Shown one piece after another: positions 7,702 to 17,757 of a stretch of DNA of 64,000 bases; within the stretch, counting starts at the first letter, position 1, and each line of letters opens with the position of its first letter. A program made the translations under genes and the position numbers. The notes under the pieces are model-generated. The model saw only the letters and a list, made by a program, of their open reading frames with translations. It was not told the DNA's origin and made no database searches. The DNA comes from Nostoc spongiaeforme FACHB-130 (lineage in GTDB: Bacteria > Cyanobacteriota > Cyanobacteriia > Cyanobacteriales > Nostocaceae), in NCBI RefSeq assembly GCF_014698475.1, contig NZ_JACJTB010000016.1:53479-117478 (forward strand). Direction: 5' to 3'.

Positions 7702-9543
7702 TTAGTCGCTGTTATCACCACTAGCATTTTGAGAATTAGCTGATTCTGGTTTTTGGTATTTACCTGGATATTTATGTTGGAAATATGCTTCCAATACCTG
7801 TAAAACCATTGGGCCGCAGACTGTACCACCGTGATCCCCAGAATTTTCCCCAAAGGCGACAACGGTAATTTCTGGGCGATCGCTTGGGGCATAAGCACCA
7901 AACCAAGTATGATTAGGCCGACCAACACCAGCCTCGGCTGTACCACTCTTACCAGAAGCGGGAGCGATTGTTGGCAGATTTAAGCGTTTCCCTGTTCCTT
8001 CTGTAATTACCTTCCGCAGCCCATCGCGCAGAACGTTAATAGTTGACGGCTTCATATTTAAAGACTCGCGCCAACTTTTCGCTTCTTCGTTATCTTTCAA
8101 AAAATGCGGCTTGACACGATATCCACCATTAGCAGGGACAGAAAACATAATTGCTGATTGCAGTGGTGTCACCTGCAAAGCACCTTGACCAATGGACATA
8201 TTAATTGTGTCGCCCACAGTCCAAGGTATCTTCCAAGCTTTTTGTTTCCAGTTTTCATCGGGAACCAAACCCTTAGTTTCTTCACTGGGGAACTCAATTC
8301 CCGTTTTTTGACCGAAACCGTACTTCTGCGCCCATGCAATTAAAGTCGGGCCACCAACGCCTTTACCAATTTGATAAAAGAATGTATCACTACTCATAGC
8401 GATCGCCCTGGGAAATCCCAAAAGCCCAAATCCTGCATGATTCCATTCACCAAAAGTCACGCCACCAACAGTTAAGGAACCATAGGTTTGCAACACTGTT
8501 CCAGGGGAAAATTTACCCGATTCTAACCCCGCCGTGGTGGTGACAATTTTGAACGTACTCGCAGGTGGAAAAGCACTTAAAGCCCGATTAACTAAAGGAT
8601 GGTCTTTTCCTTGCACACTTTCCCAATCTTTCTCAGAGAGTTTTTGCTTAGAAAAAATATTCGGGTCGAAATCAGGATGAGACACCATCGCTAAAACTGC
8701 ACCATTTCTGGGATCAATGGCGACAATTGCACCTTGATACTTACCTAAAGCTTTGTCGGCGGCTTTTTGCAGTTCCCAATCTATAGTTAAATGTAAATCC
8801 TTGCCAGCTTTCGCTTGTTTTTCCCCTAAAATGCGGATTGGGCGACCTGCACCATCCACTTCCACTTGCTGACCGCCCCATTCGCCGCGTAAGGTTGTTT
8901 CATAAGCTTTTTCTATGCCCATCTGACCAATCACATCACCCAGACGGTAGCCTTCTTTCTGCTTATCTTTTAACTGTTCAGGGGTCAGTTCTCGTGTATA
9001 ACCCAGTACATGGGCTAGTTCTTGACCATGTGGATAGTAGCGTACTGCATCTGCATTAATTTCCACACCTTTCAGTTCACTTTCGTATTCTTTTAACGCC
9101 GTAATTTGGGCTTCGCTGACATCACGCGCAATCCGAATCAAGGAAGACGAGTTAGCGCCAGCCGCATCCAGTTTCTTTTCCATTTCTTCTTGGGAAATAC
9201 CCAGAATTTTGGATAATCGTGGCGCGACCACCGACCAAGATGGTTTAGTGTTCGCCAGCGGCCACAAATATACAGAATGGGGATATCTGGTAGTGGCTAA
9301 CAACTTGCCATTCCGGTCAAAAATATTACCGCGTTCTGGTTGTTTGAGAATTGTGCGAACGCGGTTAGATTCGGCACGTTTTCGCAGTTGAGATCCTTCG
9401 ACGATTTGTAAATATGCCAGTCGTGCTTCAATTCCAACCAGCGTCAATAAAGTGAACCCAATTAAAAATATTGATTGAATACCGCGTCCAACAGTCCGTG
9501 TATCTTTTTTGCTGTTCGATAAGGGTGATGAAAATAACGCCAT
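7702..9543 (-). CDS. mrdA: Penicillin-binding protein 2 (peptidoglycan transpeptidase)
   Basis: 613 residues. One N-terminal membrane anchor (about 25-45), a pedestal/dimerisation domain, and a transpeptidase domain with the active-site SxxK STFK (Ser329, Lys332), an SSD-type second motif (AMSSDTFFYQIG) and KSGTAE (Lys532). Length and motif spacing fit PBP2/MrdA, which crosslinks peptidoglycan during cell elongation with RodA. rodA or mreBCD are not next to it in this window. The C-terminal tail after KYPGKYQKP is short and polar. Confidence 0.92.
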   Translation of the reverse strand: MALFSSPLSNSKKDTRTVGRGIQSIFLIGFTLLTLVGIEARLAYLQIVEGSQLRKRAESNRVRTILKQPERGNIFDRNGKLLATTRYPHSVYLWPLANTKPSWSVVAPRLSKILGISQEEMEKKLDAAGANSSSLIRIARDVSEAQITALKEYESELKGVEINADAVRYYPHGQELAHVLGYTRELTPEQLKDKQKEGYRLGDVIGQMGIEKAYETTLRGEWGGQQVEVDGAGRPIRILGEKQAKAGKDLHLTIDWELQKAADKALGKYQGAIVAIDPRNGAVLAMVSHPDFDPNIFSKQKLSEKDWESVQGKDHPLVNRALSAFPPASTFKIVTTTAGLESGKFSPGTVLQTYGSLTVGGVTFGEWNHAGFGLLGFPRAIAMSSDTFFYQIGKGVGGPTLIAWAQKYGFGQKTGIEFPSEETKGLVPDENWKQKAWKIPWTVGDTINMSIGQGALQVTPLQSAIMFSVPANGGYRVKPHFLKDNEEAKSWRESLNMKPSTINVLRDGLRKVITEGTGKRLNLPTIAPASGKSGTAEAGVGRPNHTWFGAYAPSDRPEITVVAFGENSGDHGGTVCGPMVLQVLEAYFQHKYPGKYQKPESANSQNASGDNSD

Positions 9544-9783
9544 AAGACCAATAATTTTAGATTTTAGATTTGAGGTTGAATAATCTTTCTAGTCCGCACT
9601 CCCAACACTTGCTATAGGATGCCCAAAAATCAATCTTGATATTAAGCTTGTAACAATCGCCAACGTATATTCCCGATCTGGGGTTTTTGGCGGATACAAT
9701 AAACCAAAGTGTTTTTTAAGTCTGCTTAATAGGCTATATTCACGGAAACAATCAGGTTAAATCACAGCATTCTACTGAGGATT

Positions 9784-10911
9784 ATGGCTCAATCTGTTGT
9801 GCAGAATCAGAGGGGGATTACGTCGTTTCAGCCACTAGATGTGGAACTGCGTAATGTGTTTAAGTTCTTCAAGCAAGAACCAGCCGTACATGGAATCGAT
9901 TTGGATGTCCGCAAAGGGGAGTTTTTTAGTATTTTAGGCCCCTCTGGTTGTGGCAAGACAACAACATTACGTTTAATTGCTGGATTTGAAACTGCGGATG
10001 CGGGTAAGGTGTTGATTCAAGGTCAAGCGATGACGAATGTTCCGCCTTATCGCCGCCCAGTCAATACAGTATTTCAAAGTTACGCGCTGTTCAATCACCT
10101 GAATGTTTGGGATAACATCGCCTTTGGACTGCAATTAAAAAAACTCCGCAAATCAGAAATTGAAAGTCGAGTGACAGAAGCTTTAAAACTCGTGAAAATG
10201 GAAAGTTTGCGATCGCGCTTTCCCAATCAACTTTCTGGTGGTCAACAGCAAAGGGTAGCATTAGCTAGGGCGTTAGTAAATCATCCAGCTGTGGTGCTGT
10301 TAGATGAACCTTTAGCCGCGTTGGATTTAAAGCTGCGGAAAGAGATGCAAGTTGAGTTATCCAATTTACATCAAAAGTTAGGCTTAACCTTTATTTTAGT
10401 GACTCACGACCAAGAAGAAGCATTGTCTTTGAGCGATCGCATTGCGGTGATGAATCAAGGCAAAATTGAGCAAATTGGGACACCCAGCGAAATTTACGAA
10501 CATCCCCAAACCGCTTTTGTAGCTGATTTTATTGGTGATACTAATTTATTTAGCGGAGAAATTGCTGCTGTCGAAGCTGAATGTATCCAAGTTGTCACTA
10601 AAACGGGACTCAAAATTATCGTCACCCGCTATGAAGATACACCCATCGAATTATCTCAATCTGTAGTGGTGAGTGTGCGTCCCGAAAAAATTCAACTATC
10701 AATCTATCCCCCAAATTTACCAACTAACTGCTTTGAAGGCAGACTAGTTAATGTTATGTATTTAGGAACTCATGTTACTTATGTAGTGGAATTAACCAAT
10801 GGGATAAATATTAATGTTCTCCAACCCAATACCTTTGGTAATTTACCAGACAGAGATACACCAATTTATGTTTTATGGGCTGAAAGTGATTGTTTGGCTA
10901 TTAGTCAATAG
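9784..10911 (+). CDS. potA: Spermidine/putrescine-type ABC transporter ATPase
   Basis: 375 residues. Walker [10 protein letters not shown], signature [15 protein letters not shown], Walker [13 protein letters not shown], His-loop [15 protein letters not shown], and a C-terminal TOBE region ([10 protein letters not shown]). These are hallmarks of the PotA branch of the CUT1/MOI importers. GAGG lies 4 nt before the ATG. Downstream on the same strand are a solute-binding protein and one permease, giving a polyamine-type importer. The substrate could also be another cationic or opine-like compound. Confidence 0.9.
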   Translation: MAQSVVQNQRGITSFQPLDVELRNVFKFFKQEPAVHGIDLDVRKGEFFSILGPSGCGKTTTLRLIAGFETADAGKVLIQGQAMTNVPPYRRPVNTVFQSYALFNHLNVWDNIAFGLQLKKLRKSEIESRVTEALKLVKMESLRSRFPNQLSGGQQQRVALARALVNHPAVVLLDEPLAALDLKLRKEMQVELSNLHQKLGLTFILVTHDQEEALSLSDRIAVMNQGKIEQIGTPSEIYEHPQTAFVADFIGDTNLFSGEIAAVEAECIQVVTKTGLKIIVTRYEDTPIELSQSVVVSVRPEKIQLSIYPPNLPTNCFEGRLVNVMYLGTHVTYVVELTNGININVLQPNTFGNLPDRDTPIYVLWAESDCLAISQ

Positions 10912-10914
10912 TTA

Positions 10915-10972
10915 TTGGTCATTTGTCAATTGTCATTTGTCATTAGTTATTTGTTAAATGACAATTTAGTAA
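10915..10972. repeat. Array of TTGGTCATTTGTCATT-type short repeats
   Basis: Four near-copies of a GTCATTTGTCA unit follow potA. The complementary orientation (AAATGACCAATGACAAATA) appears at about 11386-11417, on the other side of the S23 pseudogene, so the pair forms an inverted bracket around that gene. Confidence 0.6.
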
Positions 10973-11018
10973 ATATAATTGACTAAATCTAGCAAAGCCA
11001 AATATATATATTGAGCTA

Positions 11019-11399
11019 ATGTCAACTAAACGCTTTCAAGATTTACGAGTTTATCAATTATCAGAAAAATTAGCCGATGAAATTTGGCAAATTGTTCATA
11101 GTTGGAAACCTTTAGCTCAAGATACTGTGGGTAAACAAATTGTACGTTCAGCAGATAGTATTGGTGCAAATATAGCGGAGGGAGTTGGTAGAGGTAGTTA
11201 TCAAGAGAATAAACGTTTTGTTAGGATAGCAAGAGGTTCATTGAATGAAACGTAACATTGGCTAAGACATGCTTATAAACGTAACCTTTTAACTCTTGAA
11301 CAAACTCAGAGTATCAAAAATATTATTAATGAACTAGCGCCAAAGTTAAACTCATACTTAAAATCAATAGGCAATACTTCCAACCCAAATGACCAATGA
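11019..11399 (+). pseudogene. S23-family four-helix-bundle protein, broken by one nonsense codon
   Basis: The frame opens MSTKRFQDLRVYQLSEKLAD and has the hallmark IVRSADSIGANIAEGVGRG of the S23 / 23S rRNA intervening-sequence family. It stops after 78 codons at TAA (11253-11255). The same frame then continues without interruption for 47 more codons (HWLRHAYKRNLLTLEQTQSI ... LNSYLKSIGN), which is the expected fourth helix. One base change (for example CAA or AAA to TAA) would explain the break. The gene sits between potA and potD, flanked by inverted short-repeat arrays. An intact relative is at 17758-18168. Confidence 0.85.
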
Positions 11400-11409
11400 C
11401 AAATAACCA

Positions 11410-12492
11410 ATGACAAATAGAAGAAAATTCTTACAAAAATTAGCAGCATTTTCCAGTTTATCTTTAACTGGTTGTGGTTGGAGATTAGCTAATGTGCGGG
11501 CGGCAACACAATCGAGTAAAAGTGATAAATTGTACCTTTATACTTGGACGCAATATGCAGATAAAAAGTTAATCCAAGCTTTTAGCACTCAAACTGGATT
11601 ACAGGTACTTGTAGATACTTATGATTCTAATGAAGTGATGTTAGCCAAAATTTTAGCCGGAGGTGGTGGTGCTTACAGTGTGATTTATCCATCTGACTAT
11701 ATGGTACAGAAGATGGTCGAGAAAAATTTGTTAATCGAATTAAATCACTCTCGCCTCAATGGTTTAGAGAATTTATTTCCCCAATTTAAAAACCCTAGCT
11801 ACGACCCCAATAACCGCTACAGTTTACCATTTAACTGGGGAACGACGGGTTTAATTTATAATTCTGAAGTTCTGCCAAAAGCCCCAGCCGACTGGGATTA
11901 TCTTTGGCAAAATCAAGAGACACTCAATAAGCGAATGACCTTACTCAATGATGTGCGTGAGGTAATGGGTGCAGTATTAAGAATGTTGGGTTATTCTTAT
12001 AACTCAAAAGAGGAGGAAGAACTACAACAAGCATATAACAAATTAAAGCAATTAAAACCAGCGATCGCTGCTTTCGATACAGATGCTTGGCAAAATCAAA
12101 TGCTGGCGGGAGATTTAGTCTTAGCAATGTGTTATTCAGCCGATGCAATTCGCGTCATTCAAGAAAACCCTAAATTTAAATATGTCATTCCGCGCAGTGG
12201 TTCTTCTTTATGGACTGATACAATTGTCGTGCCGAAAAGCTCCCCTAATACTGATGGAGCTTATGCTTGGATTAACTTTATTTTACAACCAGAAGTTGCA
12301 GCCAGTGTTAGCCAACATTTAAATATTGCTACACCGAATAGTGCAGGGTTTGAACAATTACCCCAAAAAATCAAAACTAATAAAAATTTATTCCCCGAAA
12401 CCGCCATTTTAGAAAAGTGCGAACGGATTACTCCTCTGGGGGATTTTGAGGAAGTTTATGAACGTTTCTGGACTCAATTAACTAGTGCCTAA
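11410..12492 (+). CDS. potD: PotD-like extracellular solute-binding protein
   Basis: 360 residues. The N terminus has a twin-arginine-like NRRKFLQK followed by a lipobox (SLTGC, Cys at about 22), suggesting a lipoprotein exported by the Tat route. The mature part has the periplasmic-binding fold of the spermidine/putrescine group (LYLYTWTQYADKKLIQAFST, then YSLPFNWGTTGLIYN). It should deliver substrate to the PotB permease encoded 36 bp downstream. The ATG overlaps a TGACAAAT-type repeat, so the gene's 5' end is made partly of repeat sequence. Confidence 0.85.
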   Translation: MTNRRKFLQKLAAFSSLSLTGCGWRLANVRAATQSSKSDKLYLYTWTQYADKKLIQAFSTQTGLQVLVDTYDSNEVMLAKILAGGGGAYSVIYPSDYMVQKMVEKNLLIELNHSRLNGLENLFPQFKNPSYDPNNRYSLPFNWGTTGLIYNSEVLPKAPADWDYLWQNQETLNKRMTLLNDVREVMGAVLRMLGYSYNSKEEEELQQAYNKLKQLKPAIAAFDTDAWQNQMLAGDLVLAMCYSADAIRVIQENPKFKYVIPRSGSSLWTDTIVVPKSSPNTDGAYAWINFILQPEVAASVSQHLNIATPNSAGFEQLPQKIKTNKNLFPETAILEKCERITPLGDFEEVYERFWTQLTSA

Positions 12493-12528
12493 ATAGGAAG
12501 ATTATTTAATCCAAAATGGTATCAGCTT

Positions 12529-13443
12529 GTGTTTATTAAAAATTCTCCGCAAATCAATGAATCAGGCGATATTATCGACTTGAAAAAAGTACATCGCCCT
12601 AAATTTAACTTTTTACAACCATTAATCTTACTAGCTCCGGCAGCTATTTGGTTATTATTATTACTAGTACTGCCAGCAATCATCATTTTTCAACTTAGTT
12701 TAGTTCCCAATATTCGCCCAGGAGATTTAGTCAATCCTAGCGGATTAGATAATTATCTGCGGATATTTGACCCGTTGTATTTGCAAGTTATTTTGCGATC
12801 GCTGTGGTTAGCATTAGGCACAACTATAATTTGTTTAATCTGCGGCTTTCCTGTGGCTTATTGGATAGCGCAAATCGCCCCAAAACAATGGCGCAATTTA
12901 CTATTATTAGCTTTTATCTTACCTTTGTGGACTTCTTCTTTACTGCGTTCCTATGCTTGGATTACAATTTTGCGCCCCACTGGGTTATTTAATAGTATTT
13001 TGAGTAATTTAGGTTTACCAACTTTAGAATTACTTAACCGTCCTCCGGCTGTATTTATCGGTATGAGTTACAGCTTGTTACCTTATATGGTGTTAATTTT
13101 ATATGCTTCTTTAGAAAAATTAGACAAGCGTTTACTCGAAGCTGCTGCTGATTTAGGTGCGAACCCAACACAGACTTTTTGGAAAGTCACAGTACCACAA
13201 GTTTCCCCAGGAATTACGGCTGGTTCAATTTTAGTTTTTATTACCGGATTAGGAGATTTTGTTGATCCTGAACTTTTGGGTGGTGCTTCCAGTATGACTG
13301 CGGCGCGGCTAGTTTACAATCAGTTCCTTGGTGTAACCCAAAATTGGGGTTTTGGTTCAGCATTGAGTATGGCATTAATTTTAGCAGTGAGTGTAGCGAT
13401 CGCCTTTCTGATTAAATATGGTGAACCAACACCCAGCCGCTAA
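12529..13443 (+). CDS. potB: PotB-like ABC permease
   Basis: 304 residues starting with GTG. Six hydrophobic segments are visible. The cytoplasmic EAA loop (EAAADLGANPTQTFWKVTVP) that docks on the ATPase is intact. In polyamine importers PotB pairs with a second permease, PotC. The next gene is an unrelated Uma2-type gene, so the partner is absent from this cluster. Either PotC is encoded elsewhere, the permease homodimerises, or the importer is incomplete. Confidence 0.88.
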   Translation: MFIKNSPQINESGDIIDLKKVHRPKFNFLQPLILLAPAAIWLLLLLVLPAIIIFQLSLVPNIRPGDLVNPSGLDNYLRIFDPLYLQVILRSLWLALGTTIICLICGFPVAYWIAQIAPKQWRNLLLLAFILPLWTSSLLRSYAWITILRPTGLFNSILSNLGLPTLELLNRPPAVFIGMSYSLLPYMVLILYASLEKLDKRLLEAAADLGANPTQTFWKVTVPQVSPGITAGSILVFITGLGDFVDPELLGGASSMTAARLVYNQFLGVTQNWGFGSALSMALILAVSVAIAFLIKYGEPTPSR

Positions 13444-13480
13444 ACTAAATTTAGAGTCATCAACATAAATTTACAGAGCT

Positions 13481-14044
13481 ATGAATATTGCTCCAACTCA
13501 AGCTCTCACCTTGGCAGAATTTCTCAAGCTACCAGAAACTAAGCCCAGTTTAGAATACATTAATGGCGAAATTATTCCAAAATCAATGCCAAAAGGGAGA
13601 CATAGCCGTTTACAAGGTAAATTATGCAGTGCAGTTAATGACATTACTGAACAGCAAAAAATTGCTTACGCATTTCCTGAATTACGGTGTAGCTTTGGCG
13701 ATCGCTCAATCGTACCAGATGTGGCAGTATTTATATGGAGCAGAATACAGTTAACTGTTGATGACGAAGTTCCAGATAACTTTGAACTAGCACCAGACTG
13801 GACAATTGAGATTTTATCCCCAGAACAAAAACCAAACAAAGTAATTGGTAATATTCTGTATTGTTTAAAATTTGGTAGTCGTTTGGGGTGGTTCATTGAT
13901 CCTGATGATTTAAGTATTTTAGTATTTTTACCAGAACAGCAACCAGAGTTATTTCAGGGAGATGATATTTTGCCAATGTTACCTGAAATTGAACTGGTAC
14001 TAACTGTTAATCAAGTTTTTGGTTGGTTAAAAATGGGTAATTAG
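13481..14044 (+). CDS. Uma2-family (DUF820) PD-(D/E)XK nuclease-like protein
   Basis: 187 residues. It shows the Uma2 pattern: LTLAEFLKLPETKPSLEYINGEI at the start (only a short part is typical), SIVPDVAVF giving the catalytic-type Asp, TIEILSPEQ giving the Glu, and a following Lys (KPNKVIGNI). Uma2 proteins are very abundant in filamentous cyanobacteria and have a restriction-endonuclease fold; their biological role is not established. It lies 37 bp after potB and could be read from the same transcript, but no functional link is evident. Confidence 0.85.
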   Translation: MNIAPTQALTLAEFLKLPETKPSLEYINGEIIPKSMPKGRHSRLQGKLCSAVNDITEQQKIAYAFPELRCSFGDRSIVPDVAVFIWSRIQLTVDDEVPDNFELAPDWTIEILSPEQKPNKVIGNILYCLKFGSRLGWFIDPDDLSILVFLPEQQPELFQGDDILPMLPEIELVLTVNQVFGWLKMGN

Positions 14045-14087
14045 ATTTTACAGAGAAGAGGGAAGAGTGCAAGGGTTGGATGAGGAG

Positions 14088-17000
14088 TTAAACAGTTAAC
14101 TCCATTACCAAATTATGCGATACACTTGCTTTTGGAATTAAAGATGAAATAGTAGATAGAAATTCCTGCTCTAGATAAGGCTTAGTTAAGTAAGCTCTTG
14201 CACCCAGTTCTTTTGCCAGTTGACGATGTTTATCTGCACTACGAGAAGATAAAATAACTACAGGAATTTTAGCAAGATTGGGAATTTGCTGAACGTTTGT
14301 TAATAACTCAAATCCATTCATGCGTGGCATTTCTAAATCAGAAATAATTACTTGAATGTTTGGGTATTTTTGTAGCTGTTCCAGAGCTTCCACACCATTT
14401 TGTGCTTGAATTACTTGATAGCCATCTCTTTGCAGAGTTAATGAGAGAGTTTGGCGCAAACTAATAGCATCATCGACAATCAATACTACTTTGGGTGCTG
14501 AAAAATTAGCTTCTAGCTGCGGCGATAATGGTTTGGCTGGATAATTTACAGGAGTCGAGATAGATAAGTCTTCGGCTATTGATAAAGCAGATTCAGCAGC
14601 AGGAATTATTGGTAGGGGTACAAGTTCAGGTGTTGCTGGTATATTAATAGAGTCTAATAAGAGAGCGCCATCAATCACTAAAATGAGATCACCATTGGCA
14701 GAAGTACTACAACCATAAACATATTTTGGTGGTGCGATCGCATTTCCTAATGGTCTAATTACTAATTCTTGTTCACCAATTATTTGGTCAACTTCTAAAG
14801 CAAAAGTACCTTGATGACACTTGAGAATTAAGATAGGATTATTCATTAATTTTGTGTCAAGAGTAGTTGCTGTATTGTTGAAACTATTAGTCTTCACGAC
14901 AGAGCAACTGTAAGACATTAGTTCTGAAAGTTGATGTAACCCAATTAAAGTTTCATTCTGCTCTGTATGCCAATATAAAACTTTTTTACCTTCAAATTCT
15001 TTAATTTGTTGCGGAGCCGGAATGATAATTTTTTCTACGCTGTCTAACAATAGCGCATAAACCACGCCTCCCGCTTGTACCAGCATCAATTTATCAGTAG
15101 TCATAGAAAAAGGTATTTTAAGTGTGAATTTTGTCCCTTGTTGGGATAAAGTTTGCACCGCAATTGAACCATGAAGAGCTTCGATTTGAGAACGTACGAT
15201 ATCCAAACCTATACCACGTCCAGAAATATTACTCACCTGTTCAGCTGTCGATAATCCTGGTGCAAACATCGAATTTAATAATTCTGATTCATTGTCACCA
15301 GAAATATCTAGTTTCATCTCAATTGCTTTTTGATGAATTTTTTCTAAATTCAATCCTTGTCCATCATCTTGAACTTCAATAATAGTTTGGCTACTTTGAT
15401 GATATGCCCGAATTGTAATTAAACCTTGTTCTGGTTTACCACGTTCTTGACGTACTTGTGGAGATTCAATTCCGTGATCAAAAGCATTACGGACTAAATG
15501 TAATAGTGGCTCATACAACTTCTCGGCGATCGCTTTATCTACTAGTACCTCTGTTCCTGTGAGTTGTAACTCGACGTTTTTATGATAAATACTGCCTAAT
15601 TTTTTCACCATTGGGGGGAAACGGTGCAAAATATCCCCCAAAGGTAACATTCTTGCTTCTACCAAATTATCAATAATCGTGAAAACTAAATTTTGTTTTT
15701 TATCAGTTGTCTGATTTGCTTGTGTGACAGTTAAATCTAGCGATTCTGTGGTTTCTTGTAATTGCAGAGTTTCTTCGATGGCTGTGTGGAGTGCTAAATT
15801 AAATTCTGTGTATACATCCATTTCCAGTGAGTCAAATTTCACTGCGGCAAAATTCTGCGATAACTGAGGTGTAACAGTAGGTAAATTTAGTGGTATATCT
15901 CTTAACTGATGTAATATTATTTGATGTCTATTAATCTGCTGTAATAACTTATCAATTAATTCTTGAATCTGTTCATCATAAAGATTGCGCTTCTTGTGAT
16001 AAATGAGCAGTTCTCCAGCTAGATAATTAAGGTTCCTCAATTTTTCAACATCAACACGGACAAATTTCTGACTTTTGACAACTTGGGAGTTTTTATCTTC
16101 TAACTGCTCACGAATATTACTGACTACTTCGGTAACAACCTCTACACTTGGTGGCTCTGGAACAGCATCATCAATAATTACTGCTGGCTCACTTGAAGTT
16201 TCTCCTCCCCAGATTGATTCTAAAAGATGCTCAGTCTCAGCTTCTAAGGAGTTGGCGATTTCACCCGCAATTGGAATATTTTGGAACTGGGGATGCTCTA
16301 ACCAGTTTTTTTCTTGACTGTTGACAGGGGGATAATTTTTATATTCTTTAGCTAATGTGATAATTTGTTTTTGTAAATACCGAGTTAATAAAACATAATC
16401 ATCACCTTTATCATTACCATACTCAAACTGAGCAATTGCCAGCAGCACAATTAAAATCATACCATGCCGATAAAGGCAAAGACTATAACTATCTTCTGAG
16501 TCCTGCACGAAAGCTAAAAATTCTTTTAACCAAATTTCAATATAATTTATTTGCTGTTCTATATCTAATTTAGGAATTAATAGAGATAAATTTAATTCGG
16601 CTGGTGGTATTTGTTGCTGCTGCTGAAACCAACTTAAAATACATTGCACTAACTTGAGGTAAAACTTAGCTGTGTTTGGCTGAATTTGTTCATGCTTATA
16701 GTTGCTTGATGTAGTTAAAAATTGGTAAAATTCTGCCGCAGTTTGTTGTAAATTGTCAGTTGTTGAATTATCTGGAACCTCTGGCAATAACTGTTCTAAC
16801 TCAATGACTGGTGTTAGGTTTTGCCAAGCTGGAGAAAGTAGATTAGTGCAAGTGCGATCGCCTGCAAATACTGCTGTTTGGATTGTTTGTAAATCTTGCA
16901 GCATCAGTTCAGCAATTTCCATCACTTGTGAAGGATTAGTTTGCAGCGCCGCCATGATTTTTTGCGCGAGTTCTTCTAATCCTCGTAAATCTAAAGATTC

Positions 17001-17597
17001 AGCCAAGCCCAGAAATACTTCTGCTTGAGAGTTGACAAAATCTCTAAACTCCGATTCTTCTGGAGGATTATTAATAATCTCAGTAATATTTTCAATGCGT
17101 TGTTGAACTCCAACTTCAAAAATTGATTTGACAACATCAAAGCCTAATTCTTGCGAAGTGGGTATATAATTATCTGTGCCAAAATTATCGCCAAGTCTAG
17201 CTTGCAATTGGGCAAAAATATTAGTGGCTCGTTCAATCACTTCTTGCACATTAGCAGCACTACTGGTTAATGTTGTAGTTAAAGCAAGACGCAAACATTC
17301 ATAAGCTTTCAGCAAAAGCGTATGTAAATCATTATCAATAATTATATCTGGATTATATAAAGCTTTAAATACATCTTCTAGAGAATGGGCAATAGTTTGA
17401 ATTGCCTCTAGTCCCACAGTAGCAGCACCACCCTTGAGGGTATGAGTCGCCCGCATTAAAGTATGAACTTTATTTTTTCGCTTATCTTCTTCTTCAGTTA
17501 AACTTAAAAGTTCTTGTTCAATTGTTTGTAATAACTCTGGGGCTTCTGCTAGGAAATAAACATAACCTTGTTCACGAATTTCAGCATCTGTAATCAT
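14088..17597 (-). CDS. pixL: CheA-type hybrid histidine kinase of the pix cluster (PixL-like)
   Basis: 1169 residues. N-terminal Hpt domain with phosphorylatable His52 in THTLKGGAA. A long poorly conserved linker (about 110-500). Dimerisation and ATPase core with N-box HLVRNAFDHGIE (about 700), DDGQGL and GRGIGLDIVRS. CheW-like domain about 850-1000. C-terminal receiver domain with acidic pair VDD (1041-1043), phosphoacceptor Asp1087 (ISDLEMP) and Lys1139 (LTKP). It is the last gene of the pix operon and would take the signal from PixJ via PixI. One S23-type gene is lodged between it and pixJ. Confidence 0.9.
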   Translation of the reverse strand: MITDAEIREQGYVYFLAEAPELLQTIEQELLSLTEEEDKRKNKVHTLMRATHTLKGGAATVGLEAIQTIAHSLEDVFKALYNPDIIIDNDLHTLLLKAYECLRLALTTTLTSSAANVQEVIERATNIFAQLQARLGDNFGTDNYIPTSQELGFDVVKSIFEVGVQQRIENITEIINNPPEESEFRDFVNSQAEVFLGLAESLDLRGLEELAQKIMAALQTNPSQVMEIAELMLQDLQTIQTAVFAGDRTCTNLLSPAWQNLTPVIELEQLLPEVPDNSTTDNLQQTAAEFYQFLTTSSNYKHEQIQPNTAKFYLKLVQCILSWFQQQQQIPPAELNLSLLIPKLDIEQQINYIEIWLKEFLAFVQDSEDSYSLCLYRHGMILIVLLAIAQFEYGNDKGDDYVLLTRYLQKQIITLAKEYKNYPPVNSQEKNWLEHPQFQNIPIAGEIANSLEAETEHLLESIWGGETSSEPAVIIDDAVPEPPSVEVVTEVVSNIREQLEDKNSQVVKSQKFVRVDVEKLRNLNYLAGELLIYHKKRNLYDEQIQELIDKLLQQINRHQIILHQLRDIPLNLPTVTPQLSQNFAAVKFDSLEMDVYTEFNLALHTAIEETLQLQETTESLDLTVTQANQTTDKKQNLVFTIIDNLVEARMLPLGDILHRFPPMVKKLGSIYHKNVELQLTGTEVLVDKAIAEKLYEPLLHLVRNAFDHGIESPQVRQERGKPEQGLITIRAYHQSSQTIIEVQDDGQGLNLEKIHQKAIEMKLDISGDNESELLNSMFAPGLSTAEQVSNISGRGIGLDIVRSQIEALHGSIAVQTLSQQGTKFTLKIPFSMTTDKLMLVQAGGVVYALLLDSVEKIIIPAPQQIKEFEGKKVLYWHTEQNETLIGLHQLSELMSYSCSVVKTNSFNNTATTLDTKLMNNPILILKCHQGTFALEVDQIIGEQELVIRPLGNAIAPPKYVYGCSTSANGDLILVIDGALLLDSINIPATPELVPLPIIPAAESALSIAEDLSISTPVNYPAKPLSPQLEANFSAPKVVLIVDDAISLRQTLSLTLQRDGYQVIQAQNGVEALEQLQKYPNIQVIISDLEMPRMNGFELLTNVQQIPNLAKIPVVILSSRSADKHRQLAKELGARAYLTKPYLEQEFLSTISSLIPKASVSHNLVMELTV

Positions 17598-17757
17598 AAT
17601 ATAGGAATCCGGTTTTATTTCTGAATCTAGTTGTGTCGGCAGGGAGTAGGGAATAGGGAGTGGGGAGTTGGGTTAGGTGAATGAGTCTGTGGTTAGACAA
17701 AATTCTTCATCAACCCGCCCTTAAATGCTTTGGGGAGTTAAAAAATTATCTTTCTCC

